A stretch of 64,000 bases of DNA from Paramoeba atlantica (GCA_977017575.1 CDRNVI010000013.1:1-64000), one strand, 5' to 3'; numbered from the stretch's first letter, positions 46,191-56,476 are shown. A program made the numbers and translations. Notes: generated from the letters alone by a model not told the origin.

Positions 46191-49100
46191 CTAAGATCGA
46201 AGTCCTCCGATCCAGTTCTCCTTCGGGATGTAATGACGAAGTTGCGAAACAACCGTGTATGCCGTCATCTTTTCGATTTCGAGCTGAAGGGCTTGCCGTA
46301 CGTTTTCGTATTTTAACTGGGCTCGGTTCGCCAACGCCTTCAACAGCACTTTCGTGTCGTTATGTAGTAGGCCACAATCAGTTGTGGCCAGGCAACGAAA
46401 AGAATCGCTATCGACGCCTTTTTCTACGACGTATTTCTTGAACTTCTTATCAATAACTTGCTGCATCAGTGCTGTGCTAGTTTGTTTGGCATAGCTGGCG
46501 CAGCAAGTGTGAACAACGGTGAAATCGTACAGGACTTCCCCCATGTGGGGCCACATGATGGCAAGGTCGGGGCCAGAACGAATGCGGCGGGCTTTGCACG
46601 GATGTTGCTCGGAAACCTCGGCTGAGATGGTGCATTTACATTTCGTGCAGAAATAGGAGGAATATATGCGTGGCTCAATGACCGAAGGCAATCCAGCTTT
46701 GGAACACAAATCGGCGAGATAACGGACGATGTGGGAGTGCTTGCGCGTACAGTTCATTCCTGAGCACCGGGAGCATCCTGCGACGTGGGAAATGATACTG
46801 GAAGGCGACTCTTGACTGCAGCAGCCCGGACAAGTAATCTTAGCGGGTGCTTTCGAAAGACCGATTCCCAAGCGCATCATAAGCGTGTAGCGAAAAAGGT
46901 ATGGATTTATATAATTACTAGTGCTCTCGAGATGAAGATTTGCTTCTTTCGTGCGCTTCAAGATGTGTTCTATTCGACCGTTTTTCTTCAACTCTGCCAG
47001 TTGTTTCTCGTGCTCAGTGGTCATTTTCTTCTTCAGTAGCTTTTGAGCAATTTCTCCGCGACTCTGAGCCTTCGCGCTTGTTTTGTTCCCGCCTGTAAGA
47101 TCTACCGGAGCGTAAGTGGGTTGAAAGTGCTCATCAATAGATGTTTGGGAGGATTCAAAAAAGAACTTTTGCTTGAGAACGGAGGAAATCAGACCTAAGC
47201 CACCAAGCTTTTGTGGGAGTGCTGCAAGTTGAAAGGCGGTTTCATCGGCGCCGCACCATTTTTCAACAACCTTGTGAACTTGTTTCTCAAATGCTTCTGC
47301 AAGTCGTCGGGTAGCATGGGGTCGATGTACCCTTAAATGATAGTCTTGCCGGGGGATCATACATCGCCGTAGAATGGCCAGAGATAGGTTACTAGGTCCC
47401 ATGAGCAGGAGGCGACGAAAGAGGCATTGGTGTTTGCTCATTTTCTTGATAAGTAGGTCCTCCACAATCTCATCTCCGCCAATATAAGCCCCGAGAATTT
47501 TTAGTGTATCTGTGCGGAAATTGACGCCTAACCCCTCCAATGAAGATTCGCCAGTGCATGGGGTGTCTTTCTGAAACCATTCACACTTTTCAAACTTAAC
47601 TTGAAGGTTAATCTCTCCGGTGATTTCCCGTAGGTGCAGGAACGCTGCCTCGAGCGATTTCACATTTTTGGAGCTTAGAGTCACGTCGTCTTGATATGCT
47701 CGAATATTGACATCGGGATAGAGGCCGGCAACTTCACGAAGTGGTCCCTGTAAAAGCGCGCAGAAATACATCGAAGATAGAGCAGACCCTTGACGAATTC
47801 CAGAGGTGCTGTCGATGGTTGCGAAAAGGGAGTTATGCGCAAAGAAAAGTAGCTCGGAAGGAAGCCCATACTCTAGAAAGAAAAGCCGCATAAAGGGTTT
47901 GAAAATCGGATTCTCGGTCAGTGACTTTGCAATGGCATCGCGATGTGGCGTGTTATATGCGTTGCTAAAATCCACCGTCAGCAGTGCATGTCCCTCGTCG
48001 TATTCTCGCAACAACTCATGAATAATGGACTCACACGCATTTTTATGGAGCACTCCTCGTTGGATAGGCGCAAAGAAACCCTTTAGATTAGATTCGTGTC
48101 GCTGAAGCAAGATCGATCCGCATATTTTCAAAATGGTGTCACCCATGGCTACCGGTCGTATTCCATTTTGTGGCTTCGGGAGGGCAATTATTCTACATCG
48201 TGTGAGTCGCTTTCGAACGCTAAAAGGAATCTCACCGTTGATGACATCACGGATCATGTGGCATAATGAAAGGCACGCTTCATCGTCATCGGCGAGCAAC
48301 CGCACCATGCTTTCACTTGATCCACTCGGCCCTGGAGAGGCTCCCTTTGCCAATCTTTCGACTGCTAGGCGGAATTCCGATTGTTCGACAACAGCAATCC
48401 TAGGAAAATCAGCTATAGGGATGTCAATGGCGGGGCCTTCTGGATGAAGCTCTTTGAGTTTCCGAACTTTTTCCTCGGCTGTCAGCGGGGAATCTCGATA
48501 AATGTTGTCGAGAATGCGGACCGCTTTACCAGTATTCCCAGCTCGCGCCGTGTTTAAAGCATTGCGAATCGAGCGTTTGTCTATTTGTAGTTCTTCACGT
48601 TCTTCAGGGGTGAGGGAGTTATCCGCGTCAAGATGCTCCATCTTTCTGACATGGCCTACAGTTGTGGTTCGTCTAGCTAAGGTGCGAACTGAAGCCAAGG
48701 AGTCTCGAGGGGCGTTGAGGAATTTGTGCCATATTGCTTCCTTTTCAGAGTCGAGCTTTGCATTTGAGTAACCGCGGATGATGGCACGAAAGATAGCCAC
48801 CACATGGACTGAGAAAGATGGATCAATTCGCGCCATATGTGGCAGAGGTTCGAGATCACTTTGACCATCTTCAGATGAAATTTTAGATGCTTCTTCTTCA
48901 AAGTTCTTTGCCTGCACCTCAACTTTAACAAGTTTAGTCGCCCGAAGACTACAAATTTTGATTTTGCTAGATTGGGGAAGATAAAGAAAACCTTTGGGGC
49001 CGTCGTTCCCAGGAGCTGGCTCATAGGAAATCTTAATTTTCACCTGCCCTTGTCTTGCGGATCGTCCAACTACCGTTCCTTTTGATTTGTATGTCGTAGA

Positions 49101-49676
49101 GCTTTGTCGAAAACCCCATTCCATCACGCATTCCGTACCTTTTCCCCAATGTGCTACAACTTTGTGAACATGATCTGCTGCTTTAAAGTTGTTGCTGTTC
49201 GTCCCCATCAGTCGCTCCACCTCGCTTTCGCTATCCAGTGACATGGTGTCGTCGACTCCAGCGACATCGTGATCGTAGTCCGAGTCGTCATTTTCCATTT
49301 CGTTCCCGTTCGGAATATTGTCTGCTGCCGGATGCTGCGCTGAAGTTTTACAATCAATGGTGGATTTGATCGCGCGATCCAAATTAAATCTCTGCGAAGT
49401 AATTTTAATGATGTTTTTATTGTCGGCTTGAGATGGAGTTTTGTTTTGTTCGTCCAGTGTCATCCCGTGATCGACCCAATTTTTCGACAGGGGCGTAGAC
49501 CCAATGATGCGGATGCGTGGGGTCTTCTTAGGTTTCTCCGACGCCGAAGCCATACTCTTCACCTCGTTGTTCTCATTGTTGTTCTGCTCTTGTTTTCGTA
49601 ATTTTACCGTCAATCTACATGATTTCACACCGAAGCCTTTCGACGTCTGAGAAGTTCCACGGGCAAGGCGTGCCAT
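46191..49676 (-). CDS. C5 CRE-like RT plus restriction-like endonuclease
   Basis: 1161-aa intact ORF, shorter than C4 mainly in the N-terminal half. The start at 49676 (MARLARGTSQTSKG) lies 37 nt below the SL remnant. Conserved blocks are WHKFLNAPRDSLASVR, LKELHPEGPA and RLAKGASPGPSGSSES (about 439). RT motif A is TVDFSNAYNT (about 565), B GIRQGSALSSMYFCALLQ (about 625) and C AYQDDVTLSS (about 662). RLE: CPGCCSQESPSSIISHVAGC (about 949), a second Cys set CTKCKCTIS, then SGPDLAIMWPHMGEVLYDF (about 1035). It represents a CRE-like family clearly different from C4. No defect was seen, so it may encode an active enzyme. Confidence 0.92.
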   Translation of the reverse strand: MARLARGTSQTSKGFGVKSCRLTVKLRKQEQNNNENNEVKSMASASEKPKKTPRIRIIGSTPLSKNWVDHGMTLDEQNKTPSQADNKNIIKITSQRFNLDRAIKSTIDCKTSAQHPAADNIPNGNEMENDDSDYDHDVAGVDDTMSLDSESEVERLMGTNSNNFKAADHVHKVVAHWGKGTECVMEWGFRQSSTTYKSKGTVVGRSARQGQVKIKISYEPAPGNDGPKGFLYLPQSSKIKICSLRATKLVKVEVQAKNFEEEASKISSEDGQSDLEPLPHMARIDPSFSVHVVAIFRAIIRGYSNAKLDSEKEAIWHKFLNAPRDSLASVRTLARRTTTVGHVRKMEHLDADNSLTPEEREELQIDKRSIRNALNTARAGNTGKAVRILDNIYRDSPLTAEEKVRKLKELHPEGPAIDIPIADFPRIAVVEQSEFRLAVERLAKGASPGPSGSSESMVRLLADDDEACLSLCHMIRDVINGEIPFSVRKRLTRCRIIALPKPQNGIRPVAMGDTILKICGSILLQRHESNLKGFFAPIQRGVLHKNACESIIHELLREYDEGHALLTVDFSNAYNTPHRDAIAKSLTENPIFKPFMRLFFLEYGLPSELLFFAHNSLFATIDSTSGIRQGSALSSMYFCALLQGPLREVAGLYPDVNIRAYQDDVTLSSKNVKSLEAAFLHLREITGEINLQVKFEKCEWFQKDTPCTGESSLEGLGVNFRTDTLKILGAYIGGDEIVEDLLIKKMSKHQCLFRRLLLMGPSNLSLAILRRCMIPRQDYHLRVHRPHATRRLAEAFEKQVHKVVEKWCGADETAFQLAALPQKLGGLGLISSVLKQKFFFESSQTSIDEHFQPTYAPVDLTGGNKTSAKAQSRGEIAQKLLKKKMTTEHEKQLAELKKNGRIEHILKRTKEANLHLESTSNYINPYLFRYTLMMRLGIGLSKAPAKITCPGCCSQESPSSIISHVAGCSRCSGMNCTRKHSHIVRYLADLCSKAGLPSVIEPRIYSSYFCTKCKCTISAEVSEQHPCKARRIRSGPDLAIMWPHMGEVLYDFTVVHTCCASYAKQTSTALMQQVIDKKFKKYVVEKGVDSDSFRCLATTDCGLLHNDTKVLLKALANRAQLKYENVRQALQLEIEKMTAYTVVSQLRHYIPKENWIGGLRS

Positions 49677-49713
49677 GAAGCGATTAAAAAAGAGTAGAAA
49701 AAGAAAAATAATT

Positions 49714-49726
49714 CAACAAGGTACAG
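49714..49726 (-). other. Truncated spliced-leader relic (13 nt) at C5 head
   Basis: Minus strand CTGTACCTTGTTG followed by AATTATTT and then the ORF start. One extra base (49727) separates it from the target duplication. No GT follows the TTG, so it derives from trans-spliced RNA. Confidence 0.75.
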
Positions 49727-49727
49727 G

Positions 49728-50470
49728 TTGGTGATGGGATTTGCCGTCGCCATCCACGCTTGCTCCACATTTTGCGCAAGTATAGGTGGAGAACTGTCTG
49801 GGTTCCAGCTCACAGGGCAGACCTGATTTTATGCATAATTCATAAATATTCCGAACCATCCTGTTGTGCTTTGCCGTTGCGTTATTGCCTGAACATTTGA
49901 CGCACCCGGACACGTGCGTGAGCGCTGTACGGGGGGTAAGTAATGCATGGCACCCTGGACACTGTAAATTGGAGGGGAGGCTCGGATGTGCAATCCCAAT
50001 GCATGGCATAACTGCTAACTTGAAAAGTCGCGTAGGTACAAGTCTAGAATTTGAGGTGAGCCATGAATAGTTACCTTTGGAGCTAGCTGCTCGTATTATG
50101 TGGGCTTGCGTTTTGTCTGTCATTAATTTGTCCCGTATGTCGTTGTGGTAGAGTTCCTCGGTGACTTCTTCTTCCTCCGTAGGGGCGTGCTGGCTGAGTT
50201 GAGGTTGGCTCTGCACTACGCCTAAACGAGCGGCGGGAGCTGAAAGGTGAGATGGTCGCTCCGTTGCTGCAAGTTTCGAACGAGTGTAGGCTGCCTCTCG
50301 AAGAGGTTCTGAGGGAGTAAGTCCAAGCCCGCCTTTTTTGAGGGGAAGGCGTGCCCAAGAAAGTTGTTCTGCTGTGAGTTCTCCAAACCACGTCTGTAGC
50401 GTATCTGATACCCTGGAGTCGAATTGTCGCGTAAGGTGCAATGATGAATTGCACTTCCGGAAGAAAAACA
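49728..50470 (-). pseudogene. C6 thumb region and start of RLE domain
   Basis: Codons from TRQFDSRVSDTLQTWFGEL through KKGGLGLTPSEPLREAAY to CPGCHALLTPRTALTHVSGC and the second Cys set (CAKCGASV). The frame is then broken by the C5 insertion at the HHQ codons; the RLE catalytic core continues at 45426-45570. Upstream it is broken by about 220 bp of unrelated sequence (50471-50692). Confidence 0.85.
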
Positions 50471-50692
50471 TATAGTCAATCAGATATAGTAAGCGTATGT
50501 AAACTGTAATGTTTAATCTGTAGAACTACAGAGCTACCGAAATATAACATCCATCATGGACAACAGAGTAAAAGACATTATCTTCACCAGTACTGTAATA
50601 TCAACTTCGCGAAGTATCAAATCTATTTTATATACCTCATGAACTTTTTCCTGGAGAGAACTCCCTTCCCTCCCTTTCTCGAACGGGTGTCC
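50471..50692. other. Unidentified 220-bp segment inside C6
   Basis: Replaces about 27 codons expected between IFRRL and the TRQFD segment. AT-rich at its left, with a short CT-rich stretch near 50660. No tail, inverted repeats or target duplication recognised. Confidence 0.5.
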
Positions 50693-51002
50693 GACGTAGA
50701 CGACGGAAGATAGTTTGGTGCTTTTCGAGCTTTTGCAGAAGCTTCTCACTTACGATGTCTGGTTCTCCAACAAAAGCCCCCAGAACCTTTATCGCTTGTG
50801 CTTCAGTTGCCACGCCAGCTCCTTGTAATGGATTCGGAAGAGGGATTTTTTGTGTTCCTTCGAACCAGACACACTTTTGAGGGGCCATATCCACTCGTTT
50901 CTCGAGCAGCAGTTCCCTTAGGCGGAAGTAAGCTTTTGCGATAAGTTCCGGCTCGGTTGACGCAATGCTGATATCGTCAATGTAGGCATAGATCCGTGGG
51001 TA
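50693..51002 (-). pseudogene. C6 RT motif C and following segment
   Basis: Minus-strand codons RIYAYIDDISIAS (YIDD box), QKCVWFEGTQ, KVLGAFVGEPDIVSEKLL and HQTIFRRL. Motifs A and B are absent. On the other side of the TA-flanked transposon (51003-52067) the sequence is the C4-type N-terminal region, so in C6 the N-terminus was joined directly to motif C, as in C3. Confidence 0.82.
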
Positions 51003-52067
51003 GGGGGGACCTTCGATGAATCTTCATCGAAGGTGTTTTTGACATTTTTTTTATTTTTTTAAATCTTCACGCAAACGGTTTTCGCGGATCCATATAGACA
51101 TTTTGACTTTTTTGGTGCATCATCGAAGTGTTTTGTGAAGGCTCGTAGAGGAATTTCACCGTTTCTTCAGTTTATCTTCATCGAAGCGTTTTTGACTGAT
51201 CCATATACATATTTTGAGCGACAATCCTGCGGAAGGGGTAAACACAGCATTTTCGTTGAGTACTCAACGAAGTGCCGGATTTTCGTTGAGTACTCAACGA
51301 ACGGAAATTCACGGTGGAAATCAAGGACTTTTGCATAAGTCAAGGACTTTTGTGGAACATCCAAGAATTTTTTTTTGATTTTCATTTTCCGTGCGTTCAG
51401 TATCCTACACTTCGCTATATACGTTGACAACGCCTGCGTAGCGAAAACTACGAAATTCAGTGAGCTTCGCAAATTGCTTCCCACTAACGACGCACAGGGG
51501 AACCCTACGCGGGGTACGGCTCAGGCCCGCTCACGCGGGCCCTCGCCGTTTCGCGGCCGCGCGCACCCCCGCTCACGCGGGGGCCCCCGCGCGGCCAAAA
51601 TGGGTACTAAAATTTGTTATCAAGGTAGTTGGGCTTCGCAAATTGCTTCCCACGAATGGGTACTAAAATTTGTTATCAAGGTAGTTGGTCAAGATTATCA
51701 AGATTATCAAGTAGTTATCAGTTGGGCCTTTCTTCCTCCTCCCTCTAAGGTCCTGCAGATTTTTTACGGTCACAGGGTACGTTCGTTGAGAAATCAACGA
51801 ACGTACCCCCAAGCCAAAATGTGAAAGAAAACGGAAAGTCAGAATTCAGACAAAAAAACAAAAAATTATTGAAATTAAAATGAAATTATATGTTTCATGC
51901 AACGTGTTTTCAACAGCCAATGGAAAAATTCGTTCAAAAACAAAAAGTTAAAAAAGTCAAAAAAAGTCAAAAACACCTTCGATGAAGATTCATCGAAAGT
52001 GTACAACTTTCGATGTGCTTCATCGAAAGTGTACAACTTTCGATGAAGATTCATCGAAGGTCCCCCC
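51003..52067. mobile_element. Inverted-repeat DNA transposon (MITE-like) with TA duplication
   Basis: 1065-bp element with ends GGGGGGACCTTCGATGAATC on the left and its inverse on the right, flanked by TA on both sides (51001-51002 and 52068-52069). TA duplication is typical of Tc1/mariner-type insertion. Each end is itself a near-perfect hairpin (ACCTTCGATGAA/TTCATCGAAGGT), and the right end carries extra hairpin copies. Inside are further palindromes (CGTTGAGTACTCAACG twice; GTACGTTCGTTGA inverted near 51778), a GC-rich hairpin block at 51486-51600 and 30-bp direct repeats near 51600 and 51656. No transposase ORF is supported. Confidence 0.82.
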
Positions 52068-53341
52068 TAGCCCTCCGATTGTGATGCACGCGATGTACAT
52101 GTAGGTGGTGTTTCATCATCGTTGGGAGTCCGATAATCGGGTTTTACAGGCGTGAAATACGTATCAGGTGTGATAGTGATAGTGATAGTGATTACAGGCG
52201 GTTACCCTAGTACAAGGATGTCGCCTCCCCTGAGAAAGCAGGGGAACTTGGGGGAAGGAGCCTGGTCGCTGGATCATCGAAACTCTTGCGAGTTTCGAAT
52301 AGGGTATGCAAATCGGTGAGCGATTTGCTGCCTCCGCAGATCCTAGGACTTCCTTCCCCGGGCACGTGGAGAGCTAAGCCCTCGCTATTCGGCGAACTGG
52401 GTGTTAGCCCTGATTCATTCCGAATGCCCCACGTCTCCCGAAGGAGAAACTAGTGCCATATTCGGGAGTATCAAGTCTCAGCTTCAACGGTTTTTGGCTC
52501 CTCAGCTTCAACGGACCAGACGTATCAGGTGTATCCCCTTCGGGCGCGTCGGAGAAGATGTCGAAACCTCGCACGTCGTGAAACCATCCCTCCCCATGAT
52601 TTGAGTAGCCGTTGACGTATTGTTTTTTTAGTGGGCTTTCATCTCTCTTCAATAAATGAGCTCCGTTGAGGGTTTGAAGTCCCTTCCAGACTGTTTTCCC
52701 GACAAAACCGGCCACTTTCCCGATGGCCGCCAGCCGATTTGTCTGATTTACCGCTACCCGGTTTGGAGTTACTTTTTCGAGTCCTTCTTGTGAAGCCTGT
52801 TTCGCTGTTATCGCTTTCGCGGCAGCTTCCTGCGCGGCGCCTTCTTTCGCGGCAGCTTCCTTCGTGGCGGTTTCTTTTGCGACAGCCTCCTGTTCTTTCA
52901 TTGTATCAAGCAGGTGCTGGAAGGATCTATAACGAGTGCCGCGTCGACGGATGACGATTTTACCGGGCGACGCTTTGCCTATTGAAGGGTAAGAGGTTAG
53001 GGAGGTGTTCTTTGTTGATACGCTTGTTTCGCAACTCGCGCTGCCTTTCTCCGGTCTGTTGCATGATGGCTCACGCGACTTCGGGGCCGTGAAATTGATT
53101 GACGATTGGTCCGGTCGTTGCGGTGGTGGCTGCAGTGGTGGCTGTGGTGGTGGTGGCGATCGTTGCTGCGGCGGTGGCGACTGCTGGGGCGGTGGTGGCG
53201 ATGGCGGCGGTAGTAGCGTTGGCTTTTCCGCGGGGAGTCTCTTCTTCCGGCGTGTGGGGGGAAGCGACTGGACGACGGGAGCTACCCCCGTCTCCTTCGC
53301 TTTGGCACGCGTGAGCATGCCCATTTCAAAGAAAAAGAGTA
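52068..53341 (-). pseudogene. C6 N-terminal region (C4 type), interrupted
   Basis: Nearly identical to the first 290 or so codons of C4: MGMLTRAKAKETG start at 53324, Pro-rich tract, Lys/Ala/Glu repeat, FDIFSDAPEGDTPDT. A SINE-like insertion at 52172-52519 breaks it after GDTPDT. Beyond that it continues with the SRASQSE region to 52070, where it meets the TA transposon. The 5' leader is truncated at CCTACTC next to variant 18-bp units. Confidence 0.86.
52172..52519 (-). mobile_element. SINE-like element 2 with (CACTAT)n tail and 13-bp target duplication
   Basis: 348-bp insertion flanked by ACGTATCAGGTGT (52159-52171 and 52520-52532), which occurs once in intact C4. The minus-strand 3' end is a hexamer tail (CACTAT)n. 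The body is rich in stems: GAAACTC/GAGTTTC, AAATCG/CGATTT, CTCCCGAA/TTCGGGAG and CCCCTG/CAGGGG, suggesting a folded RNA. CGTTGAAGCTGAG is duplicated near the 5' end. I could not assign clear tRNA, 5S or 7SL ancestry. Confidence 0.82.
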
Positions 53342-53423
53342 GGAACGATGGTCTTACAAAAAACGATGGTCTTTTTTTTTTGTCTTAATAAAAAACGTTG
53401 TCTTAATAAAAAACGTTGTCTTA
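53342..53423 (+). repeat. Degenerate and canonical 18-bp satellite units
   Basis: First GGTCTTACAAAAAACGAT-type units (18-bp period), a T-run, then about two canonical units (TTAATAAAAAACGTTGTC), same orientation as the arrays at 8-34 kb. They lie between the C6 5' end and a short unassigned stretch (53424-53478). Confidence 0.85.
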
Positions 53424-53478
53424 AGAATTTCATTTTGTGTGAATATCGTACTTTGTAGAGATCCTATATAAAGTATAC

Positions 53479-53550
53479 GGTCTTCAAAAAAACAAAGGTC
53501 TTCAAAAAAACAAAGGTCTTCAAAAAAACAAAGGTCTTCAAAAAAACAAA
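53479..53550 (+). repeat. Variant 18-bp tandem repeat (GGTCTTCAAAAAAACAAA)4
   Basis: Four perfect 18-bp units. Aligned to the canonical unit it shares GTCTT and the A-run (about 11-12 of 18 positions). A separate local amplification of the same repeat superfamily is the simplest reading. Confidence 0.85.
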
Positions 53551-53582
53551 GGAATATGGCCTATCCTCCTGTTCTCTGGCCT

Positions 53583-53721
53583 TGGTTTTGAATGAAACAA
53601 AAAGATCGAGCTGAATATATGTTGGACCACATAAAACAGCATAAAACAGCATGGATGACACTTGTCCCCTCGAAACCAGCAAAGCCTCAAAGTAAAAAAG
53701 AACAGTTCCCGGATCAATTAG
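53583..53721. mobile_element. Fragment of the 353-bp insertion sequence
   Basis: Matches 25352-25480 nearly exactly, from ATGAAACAAAAAGATCG to CGGATCAATT, then diverges. No target duplication. Joined to variant 18-bp repeats on the left and a Gag fragment on the right. Confidence 0.75.
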
Positions 53722-53735
53722 GAAAGAAAAAGAAA

Positions 53736-54600
53736 TCAACAACAAAAGAAACACAACAAATTTCGTCGCTGAAGAGGTCCGGTCTGACGAAAAGGTACTG
53801 GATTTGGGCGTGAAACTTGCGTTCCTGAAGTAGAAAACGATTGGACTCGGGCGTACAGTTGTTGTCGTTCGACTAACTGATCGCTCACATGATGATAAAA
53901 TTTGTCCTCTGGGCGTACATCTTTCTCCATTTTCTGGTGGACGAGATCAACGTCAACTCGGCGCGCCCGACAGTAAGCATCCCGAAGGGTTTGAATTATT
54001 CCGCGTCCCATCTCGAGATAGACCCCTTGGTTCCAATTTGGTATCAACCGAGCAAAAACAATCCACTTGCAAAAAATCGAATTGAACACACGTTCCTGCC
54101 GCTCAACGAAGCTCCGATCATAATAAAATCGGTTACCATGCAAACCAAATTCCGGGGCCTCTCTCAGCTCGCGAATCAAATCTCTGGTACGGAATCCGTC
54201 GTCGTCTAACGCATTAATCCACGGTTCAAAGGTTATCGGTTCATAAGGGTTCAATGCGTTGGGGTCAAGGAGCCTGGGACTGCCCTCCTGTGGGGCCTCC
54301 GGAAGCGTCAAGGAGGGTCCCTCAATCTGTCTCCCCCCTGCCATTTCTTGGGCGCTACTTGGCAGTTCCCCAGACGATCCCACTGGCTCAGAAATAGGGA
54401 CTTGCGAATTAGCAACTGATGACGGCACCTCGCGATCCTCAATAATGTTAATCTCAAAATAGTCCAAATCCGGGTGAGGAAAGGGGTACTCCTTAGACGG
54501 CTTATCTTCCCACACCCCCCATAAGTCAAGACCTTCCTTGCGCAACTTGCCCATCAACGTTTGTCGAGCAACATTACGATCATCCTTGCGACGGAAACTT
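53736..54600 (-). pseudogene. Gag-like fragment of a fourth VIPER/DIRS-like family
   Basis: About 285 codons open on the minus strand (54557-53736 from the first ATG, with sense codons up to about 54595). YPFPHPDLDYFEINII, NPYEPITFEPWINALDDDGFRTRDLIRELREAPEFG and the following helix-rich block align with Gag of families 1 and 2, but the sequence is clearly different. It ends at LLCFFCC, the first Cys pair of a zinc knuckle, cut by the neighbouring fragment. No YR or RT of this family is present here. Confidence 0.75.
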
Positions 54601-54813
54601 TAACTGTCGCGAATTAACAAAGGAAATAAAGTCTTGAATTTATAATCACCATAGCAAACGTCATATTCGTCTGTATACACATGGGGTTACATCTGGGGGG
54701 TGTATATATCAAATCAGTTGAATTCTTACAACAGGTACAATGCCCCTCGGCCATCACACAATAGATAAACTGGTATAACGTAAATAATTTATTCGCCCAA
54801 TTCTCTCCGTAAA
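54601..54813. other. Short AT-rich spacer
   Basis: 213 bp between the fourth-family Gag fragment and the end of C7. No ORF, tail or repeat recognised. Confidence 0.5.
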
Positions 54814-55560
54814 CTATGAAAGAATTTTTATGATTTCAAACTCACATCTTATGCCTTGATCGTGTAGTAAATCAGGAAGCTGTATCTTATTCTTCCCTCC
54901 GAACCAGACACATTTCGTGGGCGCAACTTCTAAGCTGTTCGCCGTCAGGAGTGCACGTAACCGGTCGAAGGCTTTCGCCAGGAGGGTACTGTTTGCTGAG
55001 GCCAAGTTGATGTCATCAATGAAGGCAAAGATTTTGATTCCAGGAAATTCTTCTGCCAGCGTCTCGAGTATTGGTTGCATCAAAGCGCAAAAGTAGAGCG
55101 TCAAGAGAGGGGAGCCTTGACGCACGCCAGAGGAACTTTGCACCACTCCTGCAAATTTCCCATCTGCGCCGTAGAAAAGAAGCTCGGATGGATCTGCGTA
55201 CTCAGCTGTGAACATCCTTCTGAAAGGTCTCAGTGTGGAAAAACCGAAAACACATCTTGATATGTCGTCGCGGGACGGCGAGTTAAATGCGTTACGGAGG
55301 TCTACCGAAAGAATCGCATGCCCTAAGCGATGTAAGTCAGTTAATTCGTGTATTACTTTTTCGCAACCGCTCTTCATCATTACCCCGTATTGGTATGGCG
55401 CGAACAGTGGGGGTAAAGACTTTTCATAGCGCTGAAGAAGAAGTATTTCCGCGAGTTTCAAGATTACCTCACCCATTGCAATCGGTCTGACACCATTGTC
55501 CGGTTTCGGAAGCGCTAGGAGCCTGGCTCGTTTAATTCGGTGCATGATATCTTTGGACAG
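54814..55560 (-). pseudogene. C7 RT domain, 3' part of a split CRE-like gene
   Basis: Minus-strand codons continue the C7 ORF after the family 2 insertion: RARLLALPKPDNGVRPIAMGE, motif A LSVDLRNAFNS, motif B GVRQGSPLLTLYF and motif C AFIDDINLAS (FIDD), then KCVWFGGKNK. The gene is lost after FEIIKIL, so thumb and RLE are absent. The 5' part of the gene lies at 59682-61820. Confidence 0.88.
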
Positions 55561-55807
55561 GAAATCAGCGTCTTCTTTCTCACACATAATGAAAAAGAAT
55601 AAATAAAATGAAACCAATTCCTAATTCATGTAATATCTTTCTTCATAAAGCAATTCAAAGAATTCAACTGCTTTAGTATCCTCACCACCTATCCATGAAA
55701 AGAAATTAAGGTACCTGGCCATTTCAATCAAACTTACAGTATTTGAAACAAATCCACAACAAACTCCTTTACTTACGAACGGGCATCCCGTCCGCCAACT
55801 CCGCGAA
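55561..55807. repeat. Family 2 copy 2 terminal repeat A1
   Basis: 247 bp starting GAAATCAGCG, repeated as A2 at 56083-56329 with very few differences (AACAAG versus AAAAAG noticed). Confidence 0.87.
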
Positions 55808-56082
55808 GTGGTTGGGGGTTGGTGGGCGGGCGCAATAAAAAGGTTAGAGAAGGAGTGTCACTATACCAAACTAAATAAATGAAATCTCTAAACAAAACAA
55901 ACAAATCATATCTCATAATATAAATATTATGTGCCCCGAAGGGCCATTATATCAATCATCCTAAATTTCTAAACGTACACTTATATAAACAAAACAAACA
56001 AATCATATCTCATAATATAAATATTATGTGCCCCGAAGGGCCATTATATCAATCATCCTAAATTTCTAAACGTATACTTATA

Positions 56083-56329
56083 GAAATCAGCGTCTTCTTT
56101 CTCACACATAATGAACAAGAATAAATAAAATGAAACCAATTCCTAATTCATGTAATATCTTTCTTCATAAAGCAATTCAAAGAATTCAACTGCTTTAGTA
56201 TCCTCACCACCTATCCATGAAAAGAAATTAAGGTACCTGGCCATTTCAATCAAACTTACAGTATTTGAAACAAATCCACAACAAACTCCTTTACTTACGA
56301 ACGGGCATCCCGTCCGCCAACTCCGCGAA
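56083..56329. repeat. Family 2 copy 2 terminal repeat A2
   Basis: Second 247-bp copy of A. It is preceded by B1, which keeps the uninterrupted tandem duplication that in copy 1 carries the SINE-like insertion. Confidence 0.87.
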
Positions 56330-56476
56330 CCAGCCCGCTCGCACGTAATACTACCACCCGAGCGCATGTGTTTTCAGCAAATGGTGGCGGCCACCTACTG
56401 AAACACCTACATATATAGCCTACATATATAGTATTTTTTTTTTTTGAGTACTACATTATTTCTGATTTGAATACTT

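Larger units (their letters stand above)
45571..49727 (-). mobile_element. C5: full-length CRE-like element inserted in C6
   Basis: Minus-strand element with poly(A) (plus-strand T-run 45571-45587), a 600-bp 3' region, an intact ORF and a 13-nt SL remnant at its head. Flanking 8-bp duplication ATCACCAA (minus strand). Removing it rejoins the RLE domain of C6 in frame. Head, tail and duplication together define a non-LTR insertion. Confidence 0.88.

Noticed and set aside
51375-51824. 149-aa ORF in the TA-flanked transposon as a transposase
   Set aside because: No catalytic motif, crosses hairpins and GC-rich repeats, and has no similarity I recognise.
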